Positions 20,454-33,351 are shown, counted from the first letter of the stretch. The stretch is DNA of 64,000 nt from Planococcus sp. MSAK28401 (GCF_018283455.1 NZ_JAAMTH010000010.1:20723-84722), one strand, 5' to 3'. Translations and numbers: made by a program. Notes: generated by a model from the sequence alone, not told the origin.

Positions 20454-20970
20454 ACTGTACCTCCAGTTATTTTTTAGCACAATTTATAGCTTATCAGATA
20501 CTACCTTTTTTTAAAACAGTATGTTAAATATTTCTATCCCTTCTTTTTAATAACTATCGATATTTCGCCGTAAAATATTGCTGTTAACTTGCGAGTAGAC
20601 CAGTGATAATGAGAATTATTCGTTCATTTCAGTAACTTATTAACTTCGTCTGGTTACTTCGTATATTAATAGGATTGAGATATTCATTAAAAAAAGCTAA
20701 ACGTTGTAGAATGTGACGCAACTTCTATTTTCTATCTACCTTATTACAATTAGAGACTGGTTTGCTTATCTACCTAACTTTCCTAAAAGTCCTTTGTAGA
20801 CAGTTGACTATTGTGGGCAAACGACGTTATATATTGCGAGATATATAATGTCAGACTTACACTATTTTCAGAGGGTAGTTTTTCACTCTACTCCATGAAA
20901 CCAGTGATTTTTCTTCGGAATATTTTATGTAATCAATATTCTAAAAACAACTATCTAAAGGAGCTATCTT
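20454..20970. other. divergent intergenic region, adhesin / AbrB-like (left copy)
   Basis: About 520 bp separate the divergent adhesin and AbrB-like genes. No gene is supported. The region is AT-rich and should hold both promoters; GATATATAATG near 20842 is a possible -10 toward the AbrB-like gene. AbrB-type proteins bind AT-rich DNA, so regulation of the adhesin by its neighbour is plausible but unproven. Confidence 0.4.
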
Positions 20971-21254
20971 ATGAAAAGCACGCTAGTCACTAGAAAAGTG
21001 AGTCACCTCGGCCATATCATGATCCCCATATCCCAAAGAAAAACGTTAAATATTTCGGTCGGAGATGAATTAGAAATTTTATTGAAAACGAAAAGATTAT
21101 AATGAAAAAGCACCTAAATAAAGAATCTTGTGTAATCACAGGGGCACTGATAGATAAAGAAACCGACCTAAACTATTCAAATAGTATTTCACTAAGTTCT
21201 GCAGGCGCTGCAATTCTTTTAAAAGAATTACAAGATTATAATAGAGAAGAATAA
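20971..21254 (+). pseudogene. AbrB-like regulator (left copy, frameshifted)
   Basis: Identical to the 94-residue gene at 32392-32676 except that the T-run near 21078 has one base fewer, breaking the frame after DELEI. An AAGGAG site lies 7 bases before ATG. See the right copy for domain details. A homopolymer indel in an otherwise perfect copy points to a read error as the simplest cause. Confidence 0.7.
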
Positions 21255-21418
21255 ATTGATGTATTTCATCTGAAAGCATCGACTATAGTGCGCAAAGATG
21301 CAAGACTACTTTCTACCCCGTCCCTCTTCTTACATTCAATCTATATTTATAGATAATCCTCTATTCCCATAATTAAGTTGTACACTTATAAAAAGCCTTC
21401 GAATTAAGGAGTGGAACA

Positions 21419-22033
21419 GTGAACGATTTTTATAGAGCATTGAGCTATGTGAATGAATTAATCTACAAACCAACTAATTTAATTTTAAAATCGGTTCAAG
21501 AAGAAAAACAAAACGCTAAGTATGGTGCAGGTAGATTTCAATTATCTTCTACAACAGTTCGATTCAGAGTGGCGAACATTACACCTACGAAAACAGGACA
21601 GTTTGTTGCATTTTGGGAGAAAGATGAAAACACCAATAATCAGCCCTATTCCTATGCGGAAGCCCCGGATTTATTAGTTATAACTACGTTTAAAAGTGAT
21701 AGTGAGTTTGGGCCAATTTGTTTTCCCAAAAGAAGTTCTTCTCACTCAAAACATTCTTAAATCCACCTTAACAAAGGGGAAAATGGCAATAAGAGATATC
21801 CAAGTTGGGATATTCCGACCAGCAAGCAAGCAGTGAAAACACAAGAATGGCAGTTGCCTTACTTTGTTGATCTAAGTACTCCAAAATGGCAATAAGAGTA
21901 TATCCAAGTTGGGATATTCCGACCAGCAAGCAAGCAGTGAAAACACAAGAATGGCAGTTGCCCTTACTTTGTTGATCTAAGTACTCCGGATAACGTATCC
22001 AAAGAAAAAATAACAGAACTGTATGCTTTTTGA
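21419..22033 (+). pseudogene. hybrid mepB at the duplication junction
   Basis: The 5' part matches the right-hand mepB (32842) base for base, including its silent differences. The 3' end and downstream DNA match the left-hand mepB (10107). In the middle, about 108 bp from AAATGGCAATAAG to CTAAGTACTCC occurs twice in a row, joined near 21883. Three more indels (GGGCC near 21713, a TA lost near 21797, CCC near 21961) break the frame. This is what an unequal crossover, or an untrimmed assembly join, between the two outer mepB genes would leave. Confidence 0.85.
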
Positions 22034-22260
22034 TTCTCTAAAACATTGCTCTAACGTTTACATGAATTTAGTGAAATCAAATGCATGTTGGAAGCAAAAA
22101 TGACGTTAATATCGACAATCCTCTATTATTGTACCTTAAGCGTAAATAGAGCCAGTTGGAAATTGAGCAGAATACTCATTCATAATGGCGAACTAAACAA
22201 ATTGTATAAACTCATGATTTGAAAATCTATATACTACGTTCAAAACACCGGAAATGCTAT

Positions 22261-22306
22261 ATGAAAAATGACCATCGATCAATATTGAGCGATGGTCATT
22301 TTTCAT
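22261..22306. terminator. bidirectional terminator (right copy)
   Basis: Same perfect 17-bp stem as at 10843 (arms 22261-22277 and 22290-22306), between the hybrid mepB and the right sortase. Confidence 0.8.
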
Positions 22307-22433
22307 GTTATTAGCTGATTTTCTTATAGCTGAGTCTAACCCTAGAATCACTAAAGTTATGTCACATCCAGTTAGTTGATAATTTTGTGTTGTTATATCT
22401 AATTTCTTTAAATTCGTTCTGTTTGCTGAAACC

Positions 22434-23047
22434 TTAGATAATAGGCACTGCATAGACAATAAAACGGTCAGATGCAGCACCGAATAGTTGAAACGGATAA
22501 CAGGTTACCAAAACCAGCTCTTCCTTATTTCTTGATTGGATAATGGATGTATCAGTACCTTTCACTACATCTGTTCCAATCACTCTATATTCGTACGTTC
22601 CATATGGCATAGTAATTTTAATCAAATCATCTTCTTCAATGCCCTCCAAAGGCTCAAAAACGGTGTCTCGATGCCCGGCTAATAAAATTTGATCGTTCTG
22701 TCCAGGAAGCTTGGTAGACGGCATATGACCTACCCCCTTACGTAGTGACCCTTCATCTGTTCCAGAAATGATTGGTGCCTCAATCTTAACGGAGTCAATT
22801 TCAATTACACCAGCATTGTCCCCTACCTCCATCTGAAAATCTGGAAGAAGATCGGCTTCCTCTTCTCCTTTTTCTGAGCCTTCTACGGACTTCTGCTTTC
22901 CAGCAGTTAATTCTTTATTTTCTTCAATCATCTGCTTTGCAGCGATGAGTTCTTTGTCGACCTCCGCACTGCCTTGAACTAATTCATACACGGCATAACT
23001 AACAACTAAGAAGCCCATTAATAAAAGCCAATACCTGCTCGCTTCAT
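22434..23047 (-). pseudogene. class D sortase (right copy, frameshifted near its start)
   Basis: Identical to the left sortase except that AAAAA has become AAAA near 23023-23026, about seven codons after ATG 23045-23047. The frame break falls in the membrane helix; the catalytic part (His, Cys, Arg motifs as in the left copy) is intact. An in-frame upstream start would give an altered N-terminus lacking the normal basic first residues. Confidence 0.8.
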
Positions 23048-23106
23048 TGCCCTCACTCCTAAAATAAAGGCCCTCTTTAATCAAGAGAAAAAAGAGGGCC
23101 TCCTTA

Positions 23107-26100
23107 TTACATTATTTCCAGTGTCTTACGACGTTTGTTCCACACTAGCAACATGATCACTCCGATAATCATCATGAGTCCGCCAATAATCATTATATTG
23201 AACGTATTCGTTGCTGTTTGTGGCAATTTATCTTGAACCGGTTGATCTGGCTCAGGGTGGTCGGGTTGTGGTTGTGGCTCTGTTGGTACTGGATTAGACA
23301 TAATTTTTTCATACACATAGGTCACAGTTTGTGAGTCTTCTGTGAATGTACCGTCTGCGTTCTCTGGCTGCTCGACAAGCTTGTACCCTTCAATCTCTTT
23401 CGGGTTGGATGTATAGTCCACTTCCTACTTCACCTGTTAGCTTTTCAGAATCTGCGATCGGGTTCCCGTCTTGGTCAACGTGAATGATTTTCACTTCGCC
23501 TGACGTTGGCGTATCTTTGATTTTTTCATACACATAGGTCACGGTTTGTGAGTCTTCTGTGAATGTACCGTCTGCGTTCTCTGGCTGCTCGACAAGCTTG
23601 TACCCTTCAATCTCTTTCGGGTTGGATGTATAGTCACTTCCTACTTCACCTGTTAGCTTTTCAGAATCTGCGATCGGGTTTCCGTCTTGGTCAACGTGAA
23701 TGATTTTCACTTCGCCTGACATTGGCGTATCTTTGATTTTTTCATACACATAGGTCACGGTTTGTGAGTCTTCTGTGAATGTACCGTCTGCGTTCTCTGG
23801 CTGCTCGACAAGTTTGTATCCTTCAATTTCTTTCGGGTTGGATGTGTAGTCACTTCCTACTTCACCTGTTAGCTTTTCAGAATCTGCGATCGGGTTTCCG
23901 TCTTGGTCAACGTGAATGATTTTCACTTCGCCTGACATTGGCGTATCTTTGATTTTTTCATACACATAGGTCACGGTTTGTGAGTCCTCTGTGAATGTAC
24001 CGTCTGCGTTCTCTGGCTGCTCGACAAGTTTGTATCCTTCAATTTCTTTCGGGTTGGATGTGTAGTCACTTCCTACTTCACCTGTTAGCTTTTCAGAGTC
24101 TGCGATCGGGTTTCCATCTTGATCGACATGTTGAATTGTTACTTCTCCCATTTCCACAGGTACTTCTGTCGAACTGTAAACATAAACCACTGTCTGCGGT
24201 GCTTCTTTAAACGTTCCATTTGCATTGTCAGGTGTAATAACAAGCTCGTAGCCATCGATCGTGGCAGGAGATGTACTGTAAGCCTCGCCAATCACGCCTG
24301 ACATCATTTGTGGGCCAGCTAATGGATTACCATCCTCATCAACAAATATAACGTTTACGATGCCACTCTGTGGTTCTACAGCGATCTTCGAATATACGTA
24401 AGTGATTGTTTGAGTATCTGTAGTATAGATTCCTGAGGCATTTTCAGGAGTCACAATCAGCTCATATCCTTCAATTGCAGCAGGATCAGTACTATAAGCT
24501 GCACCTACCACTCCTGTATATGCCTGTGAATCTGTCAAAGCATTACCGGCCTCATCGACAAATTGAACCACAATCGCTCCTTGTGTCTCAACCGGCTCTT
24601 CCGGAATTAGTGCATAAACATAAGTAACAACCTGTGTTCCTTCTGTAAATACCCCTGTTGCATTTTCTGGTGTTGCAATTAATTCGTATCCTTCAATTTG
24701 AACTGGTTGAGTTGAATATGGCGAATTGACTTCACCTGTTAACGAATCGCGTGTTACCAGCGACTCTCCCTGTTCATTAACATATTCAACAAGTACGGTT
24801 CCAGTAGGTACTTCTGTTTCAACAGGTGCATAGACATACGTAACAATCTGTTGTTCACCTGTAAACGAACCAGCTGCATTTCCTGGTGTTTGAACTAATT
24901 CGTAACCAGCGATTGTTGCTGCCTCCGTAGTGTACGGTGAACCAATTGCTCCTGTCACAGTCTCAGCTGCTAACAACTCATTGCCTTCTTCATCTACATG
25001 TACGACAACAATTGTACCCATCGGGTCAGCTTCTTGACGTATACATATGTTACGGTTTGAGGCTCATCCCCAAACACGCCCTCTGCATTGGAAGGTACTT
25101 CAACTAAATCATATCCTTCAATTTCTAGTGGTGCTGTTGTATAACCGGAACCAATTAGACCTGAATCCGTCATCGGATCTGCAAGCGGAGTTCCCTCTGT
25201 ATCCACATATTCAACGACAATAACGCCTTCTACTTCTGGAACTTCTGCAGGACCATAAACGTATGTTACTGTCTGGGTCTCATTTGTAAATTGACCAGAT
25301 GCATTATCCGGGGTAGTTATTAACACATACCCCTCGAATTCTTTCATCTCTGTAGTGTAGTCTATCCCAACCTCTCCGGATAGTAGCTCCGGTTCAGTTA
25401 AGGCATTTCCTTTTTCATCTACATGATTGACCACTACTGTCCCAGTTTCGATAGGTGTCTGCACCGGCTGATAGACGTAAGTTACGGTTTGAGGGGCCTC
25501 TGTGAATTCGCCTGTTGCGTTGGATGGCACTTCGACCAGTTCGAATCCATCGACTTCTATCGGCTCGGTGCTGTAAGCTTCGCCTACTGCACCGACTTGC
25601 GTTGTTGGCGCTGCTAATTCATTGCCCTCTTGGTCTACATATTTCACTGTGATACTTGAGTTACTACTAGCAATTTTTGCATACACATACGTGACCGTCT
25701 GGTCTTCATCTGTAAATTGACCAGATGCATTGTCCGGGGTAGTTGTTAGCACATATCCTTCGAATTCTTTCGCTTCTGTAGTGTAATCTGTCCCGATCTC
25801 TCCGGATAGCAACTCGGGTTCAGTCAAGGCATTTCCTTCTTCATCTACATGATTGACCGTTACTGTACCGGGTTCAACAGGTGTCTGCACCGGTTGATAA
25901 ACGTAAGTTACGGTTTGAGGATCCTCTGTAAATTCGCCTGTTGCGTTGGATGGAACTTCAACCAGTTCGAATCCATCAATTTCTACCGGTTCAGTGGCAT
26001 ACTCTGCGCCTACTGTCCCGGTTTGCGTCGTTGACTCGGCTAACTCATTGCCTTCTTGGTCTACGTACTCGACCGTGATATCGCCAGCAATTTTTGCATA

Positions 26101-29100
26101 CACATACGTGACCGTCTGAGCTTCTTCTCCGAATTCGCCTGTTGCGTTCTCTGGCGTTTCGATAACGACATACCCTTCAATTTCGACTGGTTCAGTGGCA
26201 TACTCTTCGCCCACTGTTCCGGTTTGCGTCGTTGACTCGGCTAGCTCATTGCCATCCTCGTCCACGTACTCGACCGTGAGGTCTTCTGCTACTTTGGCGT
26301 AGACATACGTGACCGTCTGAGCTTCTTCTCCGAATTCGCCTGTTGCGTTCTCTGGCGTTTCGATGACAACATAGCCTTCAATTTCGACTGGTTCAGTGGC
26401 ATACTCTTCGCCCACCGTTCCGGTTTGCGTCGTTGACGCAGCTAGCTCATTGCCATCCTCATCCACGTACTCGACCGTGAGGTCTTCTGCTACTTTGGCG
26501 TAGACATACGTGACCGTCTGAGCTTCTTCTCCGAATTCGCCTGTTGCGTTCGCTGGTGTTTCGATGACGACATAGCCTTCAATTTCGACTGGTTCAGTGG
26601 CATACTCTTCGCCCACTGTCCCCGTTTGCGTCGTAGACGCAGCTAGCTCATTGCCATCCTCATCCACGTACTCGACCGTGAGGTCTTCTGCTACTTTCGC
26701 GTAGACATACGTGACCGTCTGAGCTTCTTCTCCGAATTCGCCTGTTGCGTTCGCTGGTGTTTCGATGACGACATAGCCTTCAATTTCGACTGGTTCAGTG
26801 GCATACTCTTCGCCCACTGTCCCGGTTTGCGTCGTTGACGCAGCTAGCTCATTGCCATCCTCGTCCACGTACTCGACCGTGAGATCTTCTGCTACTTTGG
26901 CGTAGACATACGTGACCGTCTGAGCTTCTTCTCCGAATTCGCCTGTTGCGTTCTCTGGCGTTTCGATGACGACATACCCTTCAATTTCGACTGGTTCAGT
27001 GGCATACTCTTCGCCCACTGTCCCGGTTTGCGTCGTTGACGCAGCTAGCTCATTGCCATCCTCGTCCACGTACTCGACCGTGAGATCTTCTGCTACTTTG
27101 GCGTAGACATACGTGACCGTCTGAGCTTCTTCTCCGAATTCGCCTGTTGCATTCTCTGGCGTTTCGATAACGACATACCCTTCAATTTCGACTGGTTCAG
27201 TGGCATACTCTTCGCCCACTGTTCCGGTTTGCGTCGTTGACTCGGCTAGCTCATTGCCATCCTCATCCACGTACTCGACCGTGAGGTCTTCTGCTACTTT
27301 GGCGTAGACATACGTGACCGTCTGAGCTTCTTCTCCGAATTCGCCTGTTGCGTTCTCTGGCGTTTCGATAACGACATACCCTTCAATTTCGACTGGTTCA
27401 GTGGCATACTCTTCGCCCACCGTTCCGGTTTGCGTCGTTGACGCAGCTAGCTCATTGCCATCCTCATCCACGTACTCGACCGTGAGGTCTTCTGCTACTT
27501 TCGCGTAGACATACGTGACCGTCTGAGCTTCTTCTCCGAATTCGCCTGTTGCGTTCGCTGGTGTTTCGATGACGACATAGCCTTCAATTTCGACTGGTTC
27601 AGTGGCATACTCTTCGCCCACTGTCCCCGTTTGCGTCGTAGACGCAGCTAGCTCATTGCCATCCTCGTCCACGTACTCGACCGTGAGGTCTTCTGCTACT
27701 TTGGCGTAGACATACGTGACCGTCTGAGCTTCTTCTCCGAATTCGCCTGTTGCGTTCTCTGGCGTTTCGATAACGACATACCCTTCAATTTCGACTGGTT
27801 CAGTGGCATACTCTTCGCCCACTGTTCCGGTTTGCGTCGTTGACTCGGCTAGCTCATTGCCATCCTCATCCACGTACTCGACCGTGAGGTCTTCTGCTAC
27901 TTTGGCGTAGACATACGTGACCGTCTGAGCTTCTTCTCCGAATTCGCCTGTTGCGTTCTCTGGCGTTTCGATAACGACATACCCTTCAATTTCGACTGGT
28001 TCAGTGGCATACTCTTCGCCCACCGTTCCGGTTTGCGTCGTTGACGCAGCTAGCTCATTGCCATCCTCATCCACGTACTCGACCGTGAGGTCTTCTGCTA
28101 CTTTCGCGTAGACATACGTGACCGTCTGAGCTTCTTCTCCGAATTCGCCTGTTGCGTTCGCTGGTGTTTCGATGACGACATAGCCTTCAATTTCGACTGG
28201 TTCAGTGGCATACTCTTCGCCCACTGTCCCCGTTTGCGTCGTAGACGCAGCTAGCTCATTGCCATCCTCGTCCACGTACTCGACCGTGAGGTCTTCTGCT
28301 ACTTTCGCGTAGACATACGTGACCGTCTGAGCTTCTTCTCCGAATTCGCCTGTTGCGTTCGCTGGTGTTTCGATGACGACATAGCCTTCAATTTCGACTG
28401 GTTCAGTGGCATACTCTTCGCCCACTGTCCCCGTTTGCGTCGTAGACTCGGCTAGCTCATTGCCATCCTCGTCCACGTACTCGACCGTGAGGTCTTCTGC
28501 TACTTTCGCGTAGACATACGTGACCGTCTGAGCTTCTTCTCCGAATTCGCCTGTTGCGTTCGCTGGTGTTTCGATAACGACATAGCCTTCAATTTCGACT
28601 GGTTCAGTGGCATACTCTTCGCCCACTGTCCCGGTTTGCGTCGTTGACGCAGCTAGCTCATTGCCATCCTCGTCCACGTACTCGACCGTGAGGTCTTCTG
28701 CTACTTTCGCGTAGACATACGTGACCGTCTGAGCTTCTTCTCCGAATTCGCCTGTTGCGTTCTCTGGCGTTTCGATGACAACATAGCCTTCAATTTCGAC
28801 TGGTTCAGTGGCATACTCTTCGCCCACTGTCCCGGTTTGCGTCGTTGACGCAGCTAGCTCATTGCCATCCTCGTCCACGTACTCGACCGTGAGATCTTCT
28901 GCTACTTTCGCGTAGACATACGTGACCGTCTGAGCTTCTTCTCCGAATTCGCCTGTTGCGTTCTCTGGCGTTTCGATGACAACATAGCCTTCAATTTCGA
29001 CTGGTTCAGTGGCATACTCTTCGCCCACTGTCCCGGTTTGCGTCGTTGACGCAGCTAGCTCATTGCCATCCTCGTCCACGTACTCGACCGTGAGATCTTC

Positions 29101-31872
29101 TGCTACTTTCGCGTAGACATACGTGACCGTCTGAGCTTCTTCTCCGAATTCGCCTGTTGCGTTCTCTGGCGTTTCGATGACAACATAGCCTTCAATTTCA
29201 GGTGGTGATGTAGTATAAGAATCCCCGACGATCCCTGATTCAAATGTTGAATCAAGTAAAGGATCACCATTTCCATCTACATACTCAACCGTCACATCCG
29301 CAGCTGTTTGACCGTATACATACGTAACTGTTTGTGGATCTTCTTTGAATTCACCAGCAGCATTTGCTGGTATTTCGACTAATGTATATCCTTCGATTGC
29401 TTTTCCAACAGTCTGATACTCCTCACCAACAACTCCTGACTGTATAGAAGATTCAGCTAATGCGTTACCCTCTTGATCTACATGTTCTACCGTGATATCA
29501 CCAGCCACTTTTGCGTACACATAAGTGACTGTTTGGGCTTCTTCGCCAAACTCACCAGATGCGTTCTCCGGTATTTCGATGACGACGTATCCTTCAATTT
29601 CGACAGGCTCAGTGGCATACTCTTCGCCTACTGTTCCTGTTTGTATTGTTGACGTAGCTAGCTCATTGCCATCCTGGTCAACGTATACTACTGTCACGTC
29701 TTCAGCCACTTTTGCATATACATACGTGACCGTTTGTTCTTCTTCTATAAATTTACCAGTTGCATTCGTAGGCGTCTCGATTAGTACGTAGCCTTCGATT
29801 TCTTCAGCAACTGACTCATATGGGTTTCCAACGTTTCCTTCAAGTACGATGGAAGGAATCAATGTATTTCCTTCTTCATCGACATGTTCGACAACTACAG
29901 TAGATGGGATTGGTTCATATGGAATAGTATCCTGCCCATCATTCTCTACAGGCTCACCAGCTGGGTCTTCACCTGAAACCGAAGCAGTATTCACAATTGT
30001 TCCAGCTTCAACATCTTCTGCCGTAACCGTATATTGAACGGAACCCGATGCCACCTCGCCTGGATTTAATGTTGTAGTGTCCAGTTCAACTTCTTCTCCA
30101 ATTTTCGGGTCTATAACCTGAATGTTAGATAGGGGCACGTTCCCTGTATTTGTCACATCAAACAAGTACGTGACAATATCGCCAGCTTGAGTAAAAGCCT
30201 CTTCTTCACTTGTTTTCACTAGTGAAATTTCTGGCTCTTCCACCAAGGTATTCGTGATGACATTGGTTTCATCATTTACAGTAGACGCATAACCATCCAC
30301 TGTCTGTTCACGAACAGTGTAATCAATCGGTGCACCGTTTGAGTCATATACTGAATACCCTTCAAACGTAAACACCCATGACCCATCCTCACTTTGGGAG
30401 ACCGTCTGTTCATCAATTTTTTGATCATTTCCTCTAAAAAGTTCTACGACAATTTCTTGTGGTCGCAGATTTTCTTGGTCGTAATCGCTCCAGGTTTTCT
30501 CACCTGTAATAACAGCTTGAGCACCTCTCACTTCAGGAATTGGGAATTCATGAACCAAATCCGGTTCTTCAATTCTAGGGTTTAGCAGTGTAGGCGCGTT
30601 TGTAGCATAAAATGTAGCTGGATTAAACCCAGCTTTATCTGTGTCTAGTTGTACTTTATAACGAAGAGAAATAACTTCATTTTCACCAAGACTTAGATTG
30701 TCGAGTGTGATCGTTTCTCCCTCTTCATTTAAAATCACAGACTGCAGCAACGTGTTGTCTGATGCAGACAAAAAGTAATCTCCATCTGATAAATCTGCTG
30801 AGGTAGCCAATTCAAAACCAGCTGTTTCTCCCAACTTCAAGTTGACATACTCCCCCATGGGATCAGTAACTGTCGCTCTATGCACAGTATTCGTAAAATA
30901 CTTGGATAATTCCGCTAAAGAATCGACTAACTCTGAAATTTGTCCTACAGGATAATAATCATATTGAGTCGAGGCAATTCCTTGCATAACCTCAGTGATT
31001 TGTTCGGCTGTTGCTCCCTGACCAGCTGTCAGCTCGAGTCCAATAGAAGCCATTGTAATTCCTTGGCTTTTAATTGAATCCGCAGCTGAAATAGTATCCT
31101 GACCATGCGTGCGTGACTGTCCGTTAGCATTATAATTAAAAGTAGTTCCGTTTCCTACAATCTGCCGATTCGGATCATAACTGATTGTCGGCACACCGTC
31201 CGTAAGAGTGACAATGACTCGGTTGTCTGCCTCGCTATTTTCTAAAAGTGATGCGGCTTCTTCGAGAGCCTGTTGAGTGAATGTCCCCCCATTAAGATTG
31301 TTTCCTCTCTCCGATGGAACATTCGTCGGAATTTGATTGATGATGTCGTTTGGATTACTGGTAAATGTTTTAAAGGAATAATTTTCCGGTGGTGCACTAG
31401 TGCCGGAATAAACCTCGTTGTTTCTTCCATCAAAAACCATCGTCCCGTATGTCACCAGGGCCATTCGAATATTGTTTGCGGCATTGACCTCTTCATTCAA
31501 TAAGCCTCTAACAAAGTCAGCCGTTTCCGCAGCTGATATTTGATCACGATCATTTGTATTCATACTACTGGAGTTATCATAAACGATAACAATGTCAGTA
31601 GTTTCAAGCTCTTGTCGTGATTTTCCTTCTACTGTCAAATCGATAAAGTACTCACCCGTATTTCCGGTATAAGTAGCTTTTTTCGATATAATTGAATCAT
31701 CGAACTCCAAATCTTCTGCGGCGTTTCTTACTGCGCCGGATTGATCTTCATTTTCTTCTTCTAAGACATTCGGCATAGCAAACGCTACATTCAAAGAAGG
31801 CAAGAATAACGAACTCACCAATATAAATACGAGAAACAACTTAAATCCAATCCACTTATTATTCTTATTCAC
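23107..31872 (-). pseudogene. giant MucBP-repeat LPXTG adhesin (right copy, two frameshifts)
   Basis: GTG at 31870-31872 has GGAGG 6 bases upstream. The first 2,290 or so residues are unbroken: signal peptide, VWA domain with DNSSS, Cna-B-like, DUF11-like, MucBP units and all fifteen 67-residue repeats. The frame breaks near 25030 (T missing in CTTTCTTG) and near 23418 (extra C in TAGTCACTT). With both repaired against the left copy, the protein is about 2,920 residues ending in LPQTA, a membrane helix and KRRKTLEIM. Same proposed role as the left copy. If the indels are read errors, both copies are functional. Confidence 0.85.
26098..29196 (-). repeat. 201-bp tandem array, 15 units (right copy)
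   Basis: Same fifteen-unit array, with the same unit order and variants as at 14680-17778. The equal copy number in both cassettes shows the cassette was duplicated after the array expanded. Confidence 0.9.
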
Positions 31873-32391
31873 ACTGTACCTCCAGTTATTTTTTAGCACA
31901 ATTTATAGCTTATCAGATACTACCTTTTTTTAAAACAGTATGTTAAATATTTCTATCCCCTTCTTTTTAATAACTATCGATATTTCGCCGTAAAATATTG
32001 CTGTTAACTTGCGAGTAGACCAGTGATAATGAGAATTTATTCGTTCATTTCAGTAACTTATTAACTTCGTCTGGTTACTTCGTATATTAATAGGATTGAG
32101 ATATTCATTAAAAAAAGCTAAACGTTGTAGAATGTGACGCAACTTCTATTTTCTATCTACCTTATTACAATTAGAGACTGGTTTGCTTATCTACCTAACT
32201 TTCCTAAAAGTCCTTTGTAGACAGTTGACTATTGTGGGCAAACGACGTTATATATTGCGAGATATATAATGTCAGACTTACACTATTTTCAGAGGGTAGT
32301 TTTTCACTCTACTCCATGAAACCAGTGATTTTTCTTCGGAATATTTTATGTAATCAATATTCTAAAAACAACTATCTAAAGGAGCTATCTT
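31873..32391. other. divergent intergenic region, adhesin / AbrB-like (right copy)
   Basis: Copy of 20454-20970 with two one-base insertions (near 31960 and 32036). No gene seen; presumed divergent promoters. Confidence 0.4.
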
Positions 32392-32676
32392 ATGAAAAGC
32401 ACGCTAGTCACTAGAAAAGTGAGTCACCTCGGCCATATCATGATCCCCATATCCCAAAGAAAAACGTTAAATATTTCGGTCGGAGATGAATTAGAAATTT
32501 TTATTGAAAACGAAAAGATTATAATGAAAAAGCACCTAAATAAAGAATCTTGTGTAATCACAGGGGCACTGATAGATAAAGAAACCGACCTAAACTATTC
32601 AAATAGTATTTCACTAAGTTCTGCAGGCGCTGCAATTCTTTTAAAAGAATTACAAGATTATAATAGAGAAGAATAA
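32392..32676 (+). CDS. AbrB-like transition-state regulator (right copy)
   Basis: The 94-residue protein has an N-terminal SpoVT-AbrB DNA-binding fold (VTRKVSHLGHIMIPISQRKTLNISVGDELEIFIEN) and the C-terminal AbrB dimer region ending SLSSAGAAILLKELQ. Compared with the more canonical AbrB at 36190 it has changed basic DNA-contact positions, for example LGRIVTPIELRR has become LGHIMIPISQRK, so specificity probably differs. AAGGAG lies 7 bases before ATG. It is divergent from the adhesin and next to mepB, and is a plausible local regulator of the adhesin cassette (inference). Confidence 0.85.
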   Translation: MKSTLVTRKVSHLGHIMIPISQRKTLNISVGDELEIFIENEKIIMKKHLNKESCVITGALIDKETDLNYSNSISLSSAGAAILLKELQDYNREE

Positions 32677-32841
32677 ATTGATGTATTTCATCTGAAAGCA
32701 TCGACTATAGTGCGCAAAGATGCAAGACTACTTTCTTACCCCGTCCCTCTTCTTACATTCAATCTATATTTATAGATAATCCTCTATTCCCATAATTAAG
32801 TTGTACACTTATAAAAAGCCTTCGAATTAAGGAGTGGAACA

Positions 32842-33351
32842 GTGAACGATTTTTATAGAGCATTGAGCTATGTGAATGAATTAATCTACAAACCAACTAA
32901 TTTAATTTTAAAATCGGTTCAAGAAGAAAAACAAAACGCTAAGTATGGTGCAGGTAGATTTCAATTATCTTCTACAACAGTTCGATTCAGAGTGGCGAAC
33001 ATTACACCTACGAAAACAGGACAGTTTGTTGCATTTTGGGAGAAAGATGAAAACACCAATAATCAGCCCTATTCCTATGCGGAAGCCCCGGATTTATTAG
33101 TTATAACTACGTTTAAAAGTGATAGTGAGTTTGGGCAATTTGTTTTCCCAAAAGAAGTTCTTCTCACTCAAAACATTCTTAAATCCACCTTAACAAAGGG
33201 GAAAATGGCAATAAGAGTATATCCAAGTTGGGATATTCCGACCAGCAAGCAAGCAGTGAAAACACAAGAATGGCAGTTGCCTTACTTTGTTGATCTAAGT
33301 ACTCCAGATAACGTATCCAAAGAAAAAATAACAGAACTGTATGCTGTTTGA
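32842..33351 (+). CDS. MepB-family protein, right copy
   Basis: 169 residues, intact, GTG start 7 bases after AAGGAG. It differs from the left copy (10107) at scattered positions (for example GRFQLSSTTV versus GIFQLSSKTV, and Val168 in place of Phe near the end), which makes it possible to see that the central copy is a hybrid. Function unknown. Confidence 0.8.
   Translation: MNDFYRALSYVNELIYKPTNLILKSVQEEKQNAKYGAGRFQLSSTTVRFRVANITPTKTGQFVAFWEKDENTNNQPYSYAEAPDLLVITTFKSDSEFGQFVFPKEVLLTQNILKSTLTKGKMAIRVYPSWDIPTSKQAVKTQEWQLPYFVDLSTPDNVSKEKITELYAV

Larger units (their letters stand above)
10467..21883. repeat. left copy of an ~11.4-kb tandem duplication
   Basis: This unit (sortase, adhesin, AbrB-like gene and mepB parts) is repeated next door at about 21884-33304, in the same orientation. 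Where I compared them the copies match base for base except for single-nucleotide indels, for example near 10656, 17840, 18357, 19010, 20535 and 21078. Edges are set by the mepB hybrid junction, where a stretch of about 108 bp common to both outer mepB copies occurs twice in a row. Confidence 0.85.
21884..33304. repeat. right copy of the ~11.4-kb tandem duplication
   Basis: Same gene order and sequence as 10467-21883. Its own indels (near 23025, 23418 and 25030) do not coincide with those of the left copy, so combining the two yields unbroken genes. Confidence 0.85.
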
